The notes under the pieces: model-generated
Seen by the model: only the letters and a program-made list of their open reading frames with translations
Database searches by the model: none
What the model was told of the DNA's origin: nothing
Program-made: the position numbers and the translations under genes
Shown: positions 1 to 7,229 of the stretch, piece by piece
How the letters are laid out: every line of letters begins with the position of its first letter
How positions within the stretch are numbered: position 1 is the stretch's first letter
Assembly: GCA_027457225.1 (NCBI GenBank)
Contig: DAIDTL010000035.1
Coordinates: 1-9,416, forward strand
Length of the DNA: 9,416 nt
Direction: 5' to 3'
Origin: Ferrovaceae bacterium
GTDB lineage: Bacteria; Pseudomonadota; Gammaproteobacteria; Burkholderiales; Ferrovaceae

Positions 1-786
1 GAGCACCACGTAAAACCCATAGCCAAAGCCGGCAATGGCGACAACCAGGCCAAGGTAGGTCCAGAGGCGAATGGGTACCGTGCTGAAACTGGTAATGCCT
101 TCAAGGGCCAGATTCCAGGAACGCCAATGGGTGAACGAAGACCGGCCCTGGTGACGACTCTGGACATCGTAGGTCACGATGCAGGGTTCATAACCCAGCC
201 AGGCAAACAGCCCGCGAAGAAATCGTTGTCGTTCGCGCAGGGTCACCAGTTGCGCCACGATCTCGCGATCCACCAGCCGAAAATCACCGGTGCCGCGCGG
301 CAGGTTGATATTGGAGAGCTTGTTGTGAATGGCGTGGAACAGCCCGGCAAAGATTCGATACACCAGCGTATCGGTATTGCGATTTGTGCGTTGGCCGATG
401 ACCAGCTTTGCACCAGCCTCCCACTGCGCCAGGAAAGCAGGAATGGATTCGGGAGGGTGCTGCAGATCCGTATCCATGATGATCACGGCATCTCCGGTGC
501 TGATATCAAGACCCGCGGTCATGGCGACTTCCTTGCCGAAATTTCTGGTGAAGACCACCAGGTGCGCCGTGAGCGGTCCCACGGAGGGGATGGACCGGCA
601 AAAGCGACGCAGCTCACCCAGGGTGCCGTCCCGGCTTCCGTCATCCACCAGGATCAACTCGAAACGATACGTGCTCAAGGGGGCCAGCACCGCCAGGAGC
701 TGCTCGAAAAATTTGCCGATGTTCCCTTGCTCGTTGAAAAAGGGCAACACAAAGCTGACGGTTTTTGGTGTGGTATCTTTAGCCAT
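1..786 (-). CDS. GtrB/ArnC-like polyprenyl-phosphate glycosyltransferase (GT2), 3' end cut by window edge
   Basis: Reading the minus strand from the ATG at 786 gives 262 open residues running off the left edge. Seen: an N-terminal nucleotide-binding strand ending in PFFNE (residues 15-19), VDDGSRDGT (47-55), NFGKE (82-86), and the DXD-type motif MDTDLQHPP (D105, D107), followed by a hydrophobic segment beginning near residue 236 that is the first of the expected C-terminal membrane helices. DxDLQxPPE is the hallmark of the DPM1/GtrB/ArnC branch of GT2, which transfers a nucleotide-activated sugar to undecaprenyl or dolichyl phosphate at the cytoplasmic membrane face. Family members are about 310-330 aa, so roughly 50-60 residues are missing. 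An in-frame ATG at 798, directly after a stop codon, is an alternative start; neither start has a good Shine-Dalgarno. Sugar specificity cannot be read. It is divergent from the GT-C-like gene at 831, its possible partner. Confidence 0.88.
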   Translation of the reverse strand, partial: MAKDTTPKTVSFVLPFFNEQGNIGKFFEQLLAVLAPLSTYRFELILVDDGSRDGTLGELRRFCRSIPSVGPLTAHLVVFTRNFGKEVAMTAGLDISTGDAVIIMDTDLQHPPESIPAFLAQWEAGAKLVIGQRTNRNTDTLVYRIFAGLFHAIHNKLSNINLPRGTGDFRLVDREIVAQLVTLRERQRFLRGLFAWLGYEPCIVTYDVQSRHQGRSSFTHWRSWNLALEGITSFSTVPIRLWTYLGLVVAIAGFGYGFYVVL

Positions 787-830
787 GAAGACAGTCATTC
801 AGCGCCATCATCCCATGGTATCGGAAAATA
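787..830. promoter_or_regulatory. Very short divergent intergenic gap
   Basis: Only 44 bp (32 bp if the minus-strand gene starts at 798) separate the divergent GtrB-like and GT-C-like starts. I see no convincing -35/-10 pair inside it. Promoters for both genes, if they exist here, must overlap the 5' coding parts of the opposite gene. The only ribosome-binding candidate for the plus gene is a weak CGGA at 822-825, 5 nt before the ATG at 831. Confidence 0.35.
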
Positions 831-2504
831 ATGACCTGCGGGCTTAAGTTGCGCTGGCAGGATCTGGCCGCCCTTCTGGCCCTGGTGGGCATGCTGCTGT
901 TTGTGGATGGGCGCGTGACCGGGTGGGGGTTTTTCTCGGATGACGATCCCATCATCCTGGCCTACGCCATGACGCACAGTCCCCTGGCGTATTTTTTTGA
1001 TCCGCAAAGCTGGCGGGAATTGACGACGGCCAACCTCACCCCGTGGCTGGTGCTGGATTTTGACGTGGACCATGCGCTGTTTGGCCTGAATGCGGCGGGA
1101 TATTACGGACATGTCCTGCTGACCTTGGCCCTTTGCGCCGGTCTTCTGTACGTTATTTTGCAGCGCTTCACTTCAAGACCCTGGGCTTTTGCGGGGGCGG
1201 CCCTGTTCATCCTCTCTCCGCCCACGGTGATCCTGGCGCACCAATTGATGTCGCGGCATTACGTGTCCGGATTGATGTTCAGCCTGGTGTCGCTGTTCTT
1301 TTTTCTTGAGGCGCTGGATTGTACAGAAGCCCGGCAGGGCCGCATCTGGGCCGGGTTGGGTGCCGGGGCCTATCTTCTCGCGCTGTCCTCAAAAGAAGTG
1401 TTTGCCCTGCTTCCCCTGATCCTGCTGGCGCTGCCCAGAGGACGGGTCCTCAGCAGGATGCGAGGGTTGCTGCCCTATGGTATTGGCGCATTGATCTATC
1501 TGTTCTGGCGGCGCTGGATGCTGGGAGAGTGGGTGGGAGGCTATGGCGCGGCAGGGCCGGTTTCGATGGCATCGGTGCTGCATCATTTTGGCCAGTTGCC
1601 CCGGGCGCTGTCCGGCGGGGATACCCGTGCCAGCCTGATCGTCGGCTTTGCCCTGCTGGCGCTGGCCGGTGCCCTTTATCTTCGTCCCAACCGCTTGCCC
1701 CTCCTGTTGGCCGCCCTCACCGCAGTCTTGTTGCCGCTGGTGCCGGTGCATGAGGGCCTGTTGGGAACACCCCGGTACCAGTTTGTTCCCGCACTGTTAT
1801 GTGTCGTGATGGTGGCGTTGTCTCTTGATACGATTTCAAAAGGCAAGCCGATCCTGCGGGGACTGGCCTGGCTGTTTGTGCTGATGCTGGGACTTCGTTG
1901 TGATCTGCTGGCGCATCAAAGCGTGATCGATGCCGCGCAGCAGGCGCACAGGGCGCTGACCCTGGAACAACCCTTGTGGTCCGGCGATGCCACGCAACTG
2001 GTGTGGCTCCCGGAAGAGGTCCCCTATCAACAGGTGAAAGGGATTCAGGAAATTCGCGAATCGGTCCATCCAGGGCAGGGCGGGCCCCAGTTCATTTATG
2101 ATGAGATTCAGTTAACGCATCTGCGACATCCTTTCCAGACGGTCTGGCGTTACGACGAAACGCAGAAGGGGTATGTGGACTACGGAAAGCAACTGCCCGG
2201 GGCGATTGCAGCCTGGCATGAAAGCTTGCGGCAGGCGCCCTTCAGTCTGGGCATCGGGCACGATGCCGCCTCCAATTTTTTGAATTGGCGCGTGGGGCCC
2301 CCACGCCAGGGCCGCTATGAACTCATCTCTGTGGGAGGCAGCAAAGTGCCGATCAGTGCCGTGGGAGCCGCCCGGGTGCACATTGCCAACCCCGACTTCT
2401 ACATTCGTTACAACGCCCCCGAAGGGTGGGTGTCCTATACCGATTTGCTGACCCTCCCCAAAAACGGGACGCTCTACTGGGAGCGCATGAGGTCTGACCC
2501 CTGA
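831..2504 (+). CDS. Polytopic membrane protein, GT-C glycosyltransferase-like, with C-terminal soluble domain
   Basis: 557 aa. About 11 hydrophobic segments are visible, roughly at residues 10-26, 91-111, 117-136, 142-161, 172-186, 190-202, 212-228, 267-284, 288-306, 316-332 and 341-357. The loop after helix 1 carries an acidic cluster SDDDP (D37-D39), the position where GT-C enzymes place their catalytic or metal-binding acid. YLLALSSKEVFALLP (181-195) resembles the conserved 'LSKExxxxxP' stretch of GT-C/TMTC-like membrane glycosyltransferases. GT-C enzymes use polyprenyl-phosphate sugars and act on the outer face of the inner membrane. Residues about 365-557 form a non-hydrophobic tail with no family I recognise, probably periplasmic. 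The ATG at 831 is the first possible start after an upstream in-frame stop at 786. The divergent GtrB-like gene is the natural donor-making partner. The GT-C assignment rests on topology and short motifs, so it is moderate; a wzy-like or unassigned membrane protein is the alternative. Confidence 0.72.
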   Translation: MTCGLKLRWQDLAALLALVGMLLFVDGRVTGWGFFSDDDPIILAYAMTHSPLAYFFDPQSWRELTTANLTPWLVLDFDVDHALFGLNAAGYYGHVLLTLALCAGLLYVILQRFTSRPWAFAGAALFILSPPTVILAHQLMSRHYVSGLMFSLVSLFFFLEALDCTEARQGRIWAGLGAGAYLLALSSKEVFALLPLILLALPRGRVLSRMRGLLPYGIGALIYLFWRRWMLGEWVGGYGAAGPVSMASVLHHFGQLPRALSGGDTRASLIVGFALLALAGALYLRPNRLPLLLAALTAVLLPLVPVHEGLLGTPRYQFVPALLCVVMVALSLDTISKGKPILRGLAWLFVLMLGLRCDLLAHQSVIDAAQQAHRALTLEQPLWSGDATQLVWLPEEVPYQQVKGIQEIRESVHPGQGGPQFIYDEIQLTHLRHPFQTVWRYDETQKGYVDYGKQLPGAIAAWHESLRQAPFSLGIGHDAASNFLNWRVGPPRQGRYELISVGGSKVPISAVGAARVHIANPDFYIRYNAPEGWVSYTDLLTLPKNGTLYWERMRSDP

Positions 2505-2523
2505 CCGGTCGGTGGTTTACAAT
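2494..2523 (+). promoter_or_regulatory. Candidate sigma-70 promoter for wzm, near-leaderless
   Basis: A strong -10 match TACAAT lies at 2518-2523, preceded by CTGACC at 2494-2499 as a 4/6 match to the -35 consensus with an 18 bp spacer. Transcription would begin about 2529-2531, that is 1-3 nt before the wzm ATG at 2532, giving an mRNA with almost no leader. Consistent with this, no Shine-Dalgarno precedes that ATG. The -35 lies inside the last codons of the upstream gene. An 8 bp palindrome GACCGGTC (2503-2510) sits in the spacer and may be chance. Confidence 0.42.
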
Positions 2524-2531
2524 CAGGCCCT

Positions 2532-3344
2532 ATGGCTTCCATCCTCCCTTTGCGGGACTATCTTTGGCCCTGGCCCCAGCGCGGCCTGATCCGGCAATTT
2601 GCAATGCGCGAAGTGAGCACGCGATACCGGGGCTCCTACGGCGGACTGTCCTGGGCCTTTGTGACGCCGCTGTTGATGCTTGCGGTGTACACCTTCGTTT
2701 TTCAGCATATCTTCCACGCGCGCTGGCTGAATTCAGACGGCGACGATTTTGATTTTGCGATCCGGTTGTACGCCGGCCTGATCGTGTTCAACTGCTTTGC
2801 GGAGTATCTGCTGCGCGCTCCGCGGCTGATCGTGGATCAGCCCAACCTCGTCAAGCGTGTGGTCTTTCCCCTGGAAATTTTGCCGTGGGCCGCGTTGTTC
2901 TCGGCCCTGTTTCACTTGGTAACAGCAGCGCTGGTCCTGGTGCTGGCCGTGTCCGTGTTGCACGGCGCGCCCCAACCCGCGCTCGTCGCCGTGCCGCTGG
3001 TGTGGATTGCCATGATTCCTTTCCTGCTGGGAACGGGCTGGTTTCTTTCGGCGCTGGGCGTTTACCTCAAGGATCTGGGCCAGCTGATTGGCCTGGTGGT
3101 GACGTTCCTGCAGTTTCTGAGCCCGGTGTTCTACCCCGTGGACGCGTTGCCGGAGGCCCTGCGTCCCTGGCTGATCATCAATCCGCTCACGCTCATCATC
3201 GAAGAGACCCGGCGCGTGACCATTGAGGGGATCTGGCCCCACTGGTCTGCGCTGGCGGTTTACGCACTGATCGGGATCGGATGGGCCGGTTTGGGCGCAT
3301 TGTTTTTCAGGCGGGTCAGAAAAGGATTTGCCGATGTCCTCTGA
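2532..3344 (+). CDS. wzm: O-antigen/polysaccharide ABC transporter permease (Wzm-type)
   Basis: 270 aa, the usual size of Wzm/KpsM-type ABC-2 permeases. The N-terminal interfacial segment followed by REVSTRYRGSYGGLSWAF (residues 26-43) and a long first membrane helix ending in FVFQHIF is characteristic of this family. About six hydrophobic segments follow, with a typical LSPVFYPVDALP loop and the NPLT motif before the last helix. It forms the transmembrane channel that moves lipid-linked polysaccharide from the cytoplasm to the periplasmic face of the inner membrane, powered by the ATPase encoded next. The start is the ATG after the near-leaderless promoter candidate. Its 3' end overlaps wzt by 11 bp, indicating translational coupling. 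The exported glycan could be O-antigen, capsule or another wall polymer; the sequence does not decide. Confidence 0.93.
   Translation: MASILPLRDYLWPWPQRGLIRQFAMREVSTRYRGSYGGLSWAFVTPLLMLAVYTFVFQHIFHARWLNSDGDDFDFAIRLYAGLIVFNCFAEYLLRAPRLIVDQPNLVKRVVFPLEILPWAALFSALFHLVTAALVLVLAVSVLHGAPQPALVAVPLVWIAMIPFLLGTGWFLSALGVYLKDLGQLIGLVVTFLQFLSPVFYPVDALPEALRPWLIINPLTLIIEETRRVTIEGIWPHWSALAVYALIGIGWAGLGALFFRRVRKGFADVL
3321..3326 (+). promoter_or_regulatory. Shine-Dalgarno that decides the wzt start
   Basis: AAAGGA inside the end of wzm lies 7 nt before the ATG at 3334. A TTG six bases upstream (3328) would also open the frame but sits only 1 nt from this site, so 3334 is the better start. Confidence 0.7.
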
Positions 3345-4569
3345 TTGGGCCATCCGCGTCAGCGGCCTGGGCAAAAGCTACACTCTTTTTACCCACCCGC
3401 TGGATCGCCTCAAGCAGGCCCTGCTGGGGCGTCCGTTGCATCCCGAGCAACTCTTCTGGGCATTGCAGGACATCAGTTTCGAGATTCCACGGGGCGAAGT
3501 GTTCGGTCTCGTGGGCCGCAACGGCGCAGGCAAATCCACGTTGCTGCAACTGGTCAGCGGCATCCTTCAACCCAGCACCGGCTCGGTGGAAGTGGAAGGC
3601 CGGGTCGCGGCGTTGCTGGAGCTGGGCTCCGGTTTCAACCTGGAATTTACCGGTCGCGAAAACGTCTTCATGAATGCGGCCATTCTGGGGCGGACCCGGG
3701 AAGAGACCGAGGCGCGGCTCGACGACATCCTGTCTTTTGCCGACATCGGCCGGTTCATCGACCAACCGGTCAAGACCTATTCGAGCGGCATGTTCATGCG
3801 TCTGGCTTTTTCCATTGCCACGAGTGTGGATCCTGCCATCCTGATCATTGACGAGGCGCTTTCTGTGGGGGACGGGGCCTTCGCCAGAAAATCCTTTGAC
3901 CGGATCATGCAGTTGCGGGAAGGGGGTAAAACCGTGCTGGTGTGTTCCCACTCCCTTTATCACATCGAAGCGGTGTGCAGTCGCGCGCTGTGGCTGGAAA
4001 ATGGCCGGGCCGTGCAGTTGGGCAATCCCATCTCGGTGTTGCCCGCCTATAGCCAATCCCTGGAAGGGCCTGCGACCCGGAAAGAAGGGGTCAAACCCGC
4101 GCCCGAAACGGCCCCCTTGCCACCCCCCCAGGGGACGGCACGCATCGAGCGCATCAGCGCACGGGCCGAAGGCGTGGAGGGCAGTCGGGTGGTCTTGCAG
4201 TCGGGTGCCTCGGACCTGACCCTGCGCATCGAATTTTTATCGGACGTCGGGCTGCCCATCCCCTGCATCGGCGTCGGGATTGACAGCGTATCGGGAACGG
4301 TGGTGGCCACGGTCAATTCGCTCAACGATGTATTCGTGCTGAGCCGCGATGAGCGGGGGCGTGGCGTGGCATCAATCACGTTTCCCAAGGTGCCGCTGTT
4401 GCGCGGGACGTATACCGCCTCGGTATTTCTGGCCTGCGAACGCATGCTTCACGTGTACGAACAGGCATTGAAAGCCATTGAGATCACCGTGGAACAGTCC
4501 TGGCTTGAGCCCGGTCTGGTGACCCTTGCCCATCATTGGAACAGCGTTGCACAGCCACAGGATGATTGA
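3334..4569 (+). CDS. wzt: Polysaccharide ABC transporter ATPase with C-terminal glycan-recognition-type domain (Wzt-type)
   Basis: 411 aa. Residues 1 to about 235 are an ABC ATPase: Walker A GRNGAGKST (61-69), the ELGSGFNLEFTGREN segment around the Q-loop region that is typical of Wzt/TagH-like ATPases, signature YSSGM (149-153), Walker B ILIIDEALSVGD (169-180, catalytic E174) and switch His H206 in VCSHS. After a Pro/Ala-rich linker (about 243-262), residues about 263-411 form a beta-rich domain matching the position and character of the Wzt C-terminal domain. In characterised Wzt proteins that domain binds the modified end of the glycan and selects finished chains for export. The protein is longer than capsule-type KpsT (about 220 aa), which favours an O-antigen-type, end-recognising exporter. 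It overlaps wzm by 11 bp and the downstream GNAT gene by 8 bp. No chain-capping methyltransferase or kinase is visible in this window, so the recognised group is unknown. Confidence 0.94.
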   Translation: MSSDWAIRVSGLGKSYTLFTHPLDRLKQALLGRPLHPEQLFWALQDISFEIPRGEVFGLVGRNGAGKSTLLQLVSGILQPSTGSVEVEGRVAALLELGSGFNLEFTGRENVFMNAAILGRTREETEARLDDILSFADIGRFIDQPVKTYSSGMFMRLAFSIATSVDPAILIIDEALSVGDGAFARKSFDRIMQLREGGKTVLVCSHSLYHIEAVCSRALWLENGRAVQLGNPISVLPAYSQSLEGPATRKEGVKPAPETAPLPPPQGTARIERISARAEGVEGSRVVLQSGASDLTLRIEFLSDVGLPIPCIGVGIDSVSGTVVATVNSLNDVFVLSRDERGRGVASITFPKVPLLRGTYTASVFLACERMLHVYEQALKAIEITVEQSWLEPGLVTLAHHWNSVAQPQDD

Positions 4570-5548
4570 TGTCGGCCACAGGCCCTCGGAGGCCCCCGCA
4601 AGACAGGTGAGGGAGGCGCTTGCTGCCGACGAACCGGCCTTGCTGGCGTTGTTCCGGCGGGCTTTTGGCCACGACATGGCGCCGGCATTGTGGCGCTGGA
4701 AATACCAGAACCCCCGCAGTCACGGCACCCTGGTGGAATTTGCGGGAGACGTCGTGGCCTTTTATGGAGGGGTGCCGCGTACCGTACAGTGCTTTGGAAA
4801 CACCGTGACTGCGGTGCAGATCGGCGACGTGATGGTGACCCCGGCCCTGCGGGGAAAACTGACCCGACACGGCCCCTTCTATGAAGCGGCGACGGGGTTT
4901 ACCACCCGCTGGATGGGCACCCACAGGGAATACGATTTTGCCTTCGGCTTTCCTTCCGAACGGGCCAGCCGCCTGGGCGCTGCGTTACACCTTTACCAGC
5001 CCATGGACCGGATTCTTGAGGTGCAGTGGCCGGCGCAGGGGGCGGGCCATGGGCGGCTGGTCTTGGCGCGGCCCCTGACGGTTTCGGACCACCCGGCCGT
5101 CAACCGGCTGTGGCAGGGCATGGCCCAGGACCTGACCGACGAGGTGGTGGGTGTGCGCGATTTCGATTTTCTGCGGCATCGCTATCTCCAGCACCCGGTG
5201 CAGCGCTATCACGTCCTGCTGGTGTCGCGTCGCCTGACGGGGCATTCCCTGGGGGTGGTGGTATTGCGTGATCACGGCGCTCACGGTCTGGAACTTCTGG
5301 ACCTGGTGGCACCGCGCCACCGGATGGCGGCACTGGTCGATGTGGCGCGGCGCATTGCAGAACGGGGCGGGCAGCAACGGGTCTTTGCCTGGGCCACACC
5401 GGCGGTGGTTAAAAGTATTGCCGGCAAGGCAGGCCAGGCGCAGGCCACGGAAGTGGTGGTTCCCACCATCGTATGGCGTCAGCCCGAAACCGTGCAACGG
5501 CTCAAAGACCGCTGGTGGCTGATGGGCGGTGATGCGGATTTTCGCTGA
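4562..5548 (+). CDS. GNAT-family acyltransferase, apparently two tandem GNAT-like lobes
   Basis: 328 aa from the ATG at 4562, which overlaps the wzt stop. A longer TTG-initiated version from 4526 is possible but lies deeper inside wzt. The N-terminal half has WRWKYQNP near residue 47 followed by strands, then QIGDVMVTPALRGK, which fits the GNAT strand-4/acyl-CoA-binding motif A region, and FAFGFPSERASRLGAALHLY, resembling the 'fPn..a...~lGf' element of Acetyltransf_9-like GNATs. The second half (about 180-310) repeats the pattern: FLRHRYLQHPVQRYHVLLV, a beta strand GVVVLRD, LELLDLVAP and then a helix, suggesting a second, possibly degenerate, GNAT lobe. Members of this type transfer an acyl group from acyl-CoA to an amine, here plausibly an amino sugar of the exported polymer. 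The substrate is inferred from context only. No transmembrane segment or signal peptide is seen, so it should be cytoplasmic. Confidence 0.72.
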   Translation: MIDVGHRPSEAPARQVREALAADEPALLALFRRAFGHDMAPALWRWKYQNPRSHGTLVEFAGDVVAFYGGVPRTVQCFGNTVTAVQIGDVMVTPALRGKLTRHGPFYEAATGFTTRWMGTHREYDFAFGFPSERASRLGAALHLYQPMDRILEVQWPAQGAGHGRLVLARPLTVSDHPAVNRLWQGMAQDLTDEVVGVRDFDFLRHRYLQHPVQRYHVLLVSRRLTGHSLGVVVLRDHGAHGLELLDLVAPRHRMAALVDVARRIAERGGQQRVFAWATPAVVKSIAGKAGQAQATEVVVPTIVWRQPETVQRLKDRWWLMGGDADFR

Positions 5549-5562
5549 CGGGACGGTTAAGT

Positions 5563-6270
5563 ATGGAATTATCTTTTGTCACCTGCGTCAATCATCGCGA
5601 AGTGCTCGAGCGCTGCCTGCTGACCTCGCCCTGTCTTGCGAAGAAGCGCTATCCGTTGGCGCTTTTCGAGCATTGCACCAGCGCTGCCGAGGCTTTCAAT
5701 GCGGCGCTCAAGACCGCCCAAAGCCCCTGGCTGGTGTTCGTGCATCAGGATGTCGTGCTGCCCGAGGGCTGGGACCGCGATTTCCTGACGGGCATTGCCA
5801 CGGCACAGCGCCAGTTTGATCGCCTGGCCGTGGTGGGGGTGTATGGCATTGGGGTCAGGCCTCATCCCGTGCACCTGGGGCACGTTCTGGATCGCGGCCA
5901 TTTGCTGGTGGGGTCTGCCCCCCTGCCGGCGCTGGCCGACACCCTCGACGAGCTCTGCTTTGCCGTGCGCTGCGATGCCGGGCTGGCACTGGATGCCGCG
6001 CTGGGGTTTGATTTTTATGCTGCCGACCTGGCCCTGCAGGCCAGGCAGCGGGGGTTTTCAGTGGCGGTGGTGGAGGCCTACTGCGAGCATCATTCCGCGC
6101 TGCCAAGGGCCCGGTTCTCGGAAAGTTTTATTGACAGATTCACGGCATCCGCCACGATTTTCCAGGAAAAATGGCGCCACCGTTTGCCGATCACCACCCC
6201 CTGCATCACCCTCACTTCAGATGTTGCCGCGGCGGTCCAGGTGCGCGCTGCGGCCAAACTCGCCGGATGA
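5563..6270 (+). CDS. Small family 2-like glycosyltransferase ('HQDV' type)
   Basis: 235 aa, no membrane helix. Seen: LSFVTCVNHREVLERCLL at the N-terminus (GT-A first strand), WLVFVHQDVVLPEGW (56-70), GVYGIG (92-97), TLDELCFAV (127-135), FDFYAADLALQARQRGF (149-165) and a C-terminal CEHHSA (174-179). The hQDV-x-lP-x-gW, LDE and FHxYaxDl pattern is the one I know from the Glyco_tranf_2_5-like (PF13712) group, where QDV replaces the DXD motif and a late His is the probable third metal or active-site ligand. It should transfer a sugar from a nucleotide donor in the cytoplasm while the chain is built. Donor and acceptor are not readable. It starts 14 nt after the GNAT gene and has only a weak ribosome-binding site. 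The family is usually somewhat longer, so an accessory tail may be lacking. Confidence 0.78.
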   Translation: MELSFVTCVNHREVLERCLLTSPCLAKKRYPLALFEHCTSAAEAFNAALKTAQSPWLVFVHQDVVLPEGWDRDFLTGIATAQRQFDRLAVVGVYGIGVRPHPVHLGHVLDRGHLLVGSAPLPALADTLDELCFAVRCDAGLALDAALGFDFYAADLALQARQRGFSVAVVEAYCEHHSALPRARFSESFIDRFTASATIFQEKWRHRLPITTPCITLTSDVAAAVQVRAAAKLAG

Positions 6271-6280
6271 CCGGGACACC

Positions 6281-7228
6281 ATGCTGAAGTCGTTGCACTG
6301 GGCATGGGAACATGCCGTCTCGGAGCTGGCCTATCGGGGGGTGCTGCCGCTTGCTGCACGCCTGCCCTTTGCGCTGGGAGGAAGGATCGCTGCCCGCAGA
6401 GGAAGGGCTGATGCCCGCCATGACCGCGACTGGCGATCACTCTCGCTGCATCATCACTATGTGAGGAGCGCCACCCGCACGGCACTGTCGGAACTGCTGC
6501 CCTCCGCCGGGCCGGAGGCACTGGAACGCGCCCTGGAGGAGCGGTTTGTGACGGCTTCCGTGGAGGAGTGGCAGGCCCATCTCATCATTGCGGGCCGTGC
6601 GCCCGAAGTCACGATGCACTGGGAGGGCATGGACCCGCAACGCTTGTGCGAACCCGCCGCGAGCGGAACGGTCTGGATGACCGCCCATTTTGACAGTGTC
6701 ATGCTGGGCATCGTGCGTCTGGGTCTGGCGGGATTGAAGTTCAACCTGATGACGTCCACCGTGGTGGAAGATGCGCGAATTCCCGCTTCCATCCGCTCCT
6801 ATTACGTCCGCAAATACGCGGCCATGGCCCGTTACTTCAATGGCGGCCGGGCACTGCAAGCCGAGCTTTATTTGAAATCCCTCTACGCGGGACTGCCGCG
6901 CGGAGAGTCCGCCGTCATCCTGGTGGATGCGCCAGCCCTCGTGGAAGAGGAAGGCCTCCTGCTCGATTTTCTGGGGGCGCCGCGCTACATGGCGCCGGGC
7001 GCCGTGCGCATGGCCGAGTTTGCGAAAGCACCGATGGGGGCCTTTGTCTGTGTGCAGGAGCGTCCGGGACACTACCGTCTGGTGATTCATCCGCCGAGGG
7101 TTCCGGGGCCGGAAGGCTACGGCGCCGCGGCCAAGTCGCTGTACGATTTCCTGAGCCGCCAGATTCTGGAGCGGCCGGGACGCTGGTGGGCTGCCGACCT
7201 GTTGCCCACCATGATCAAGGGGCGATAG
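6281..7228 (+). CDS. LpxL/HtrB-like acyltransferase relative with altered active-site motif
   Basis: 315 aa from the ATG at 6281 (GGGA 4 nt upstream); the frame stays open upstream but that part is covered by the preceding gene. Length and layout match the lipid A acyltransferase family (about 300-310 aa): an N-terminal LPLAARLPFALGG segment, TAHFDSVMLGIVRLG (134-148) at the place of the catalytic 'HFGNWE' motif, VILVDAPA (212-219) at the place of the conserved Asp, LGAPRYMAPGAVRMAEFAKAP (231-251) and GHYRLVIHPP (263-272). Family enzymes move an acyl chain from acyl-ACP to lipid A or related glycolipids at the inner-membrane inner face. Unusually, H136 is kept but the acidic residue five places later is methionine (M141); D138 is the nearest acid. 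It may therefore use other residues, have another substrate, or be inactive. No strongly hydrophobic N-terminal anchor is evident. Family assignment is from motif layout, not alignment. Confidence 0.7.
   Translation: MLKSLHWAWEHAVSELAYRGVLPLAARLPFALGGRIAARRGRADARHDRDWRSLSLHHHYVRSATRTALSELLPSAGPEALERALEERFVTASVEEWQAHLIIAGRAPEVTMHWEGMDPQRLCEPAASGTVWMTAHFDSVMLGIVRLGLAGLKFNLMTSTVVEDARIPASIRSYYVRKYAAMARYFNGGRALQAELYLKSLYAGLPRGESAVILVDAPALVEEEGLLLDFLGAPRYMAPGAVRMAEFAKAPMGAFVCVQERPGHYRLVIHPPRVPGPEGYGAAAKSLYDFLSRQILERPGRWWAADLLPTMIKGR
7217..7222 (+). promoter_or_regulatory. Shine-Dalgarno of the GT2 gene at 7230
   Basis: AAGGGG lies 7 nt before the ATG at 7230, inside the last codons of the upstream gene. 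It is one of the two clearest ribosome-binding sites in the window and supports this start. Confidence 0.65.
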
Positions 7229-7229
7229 C

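Noticed and set aside
127..831. Long plus-strand open frame (234 codons) over the left region
   Set aside because: It lies antisense to the GtrB-like gene, whose minus-strand frame shows clear GT2 motifs; the plus frame has a low-complexity polar composition and no recognisable domain.
3316..4056. Minus-strand open frame of 246 codons
   Set aside because: Antisense to the wzt ATPase domain, which has all the ABC motifs in the plus frame.
5795..6280. Upstream extension of the LpxL-like reading frame
   Set aside because: The frame is open back to 5795 but overlaps the GT2 gene in another frame; the extension is Trp/Pro/Arg-rich shadow sequence. The ATG at 6281 with GGGA upstream is the sensible start.
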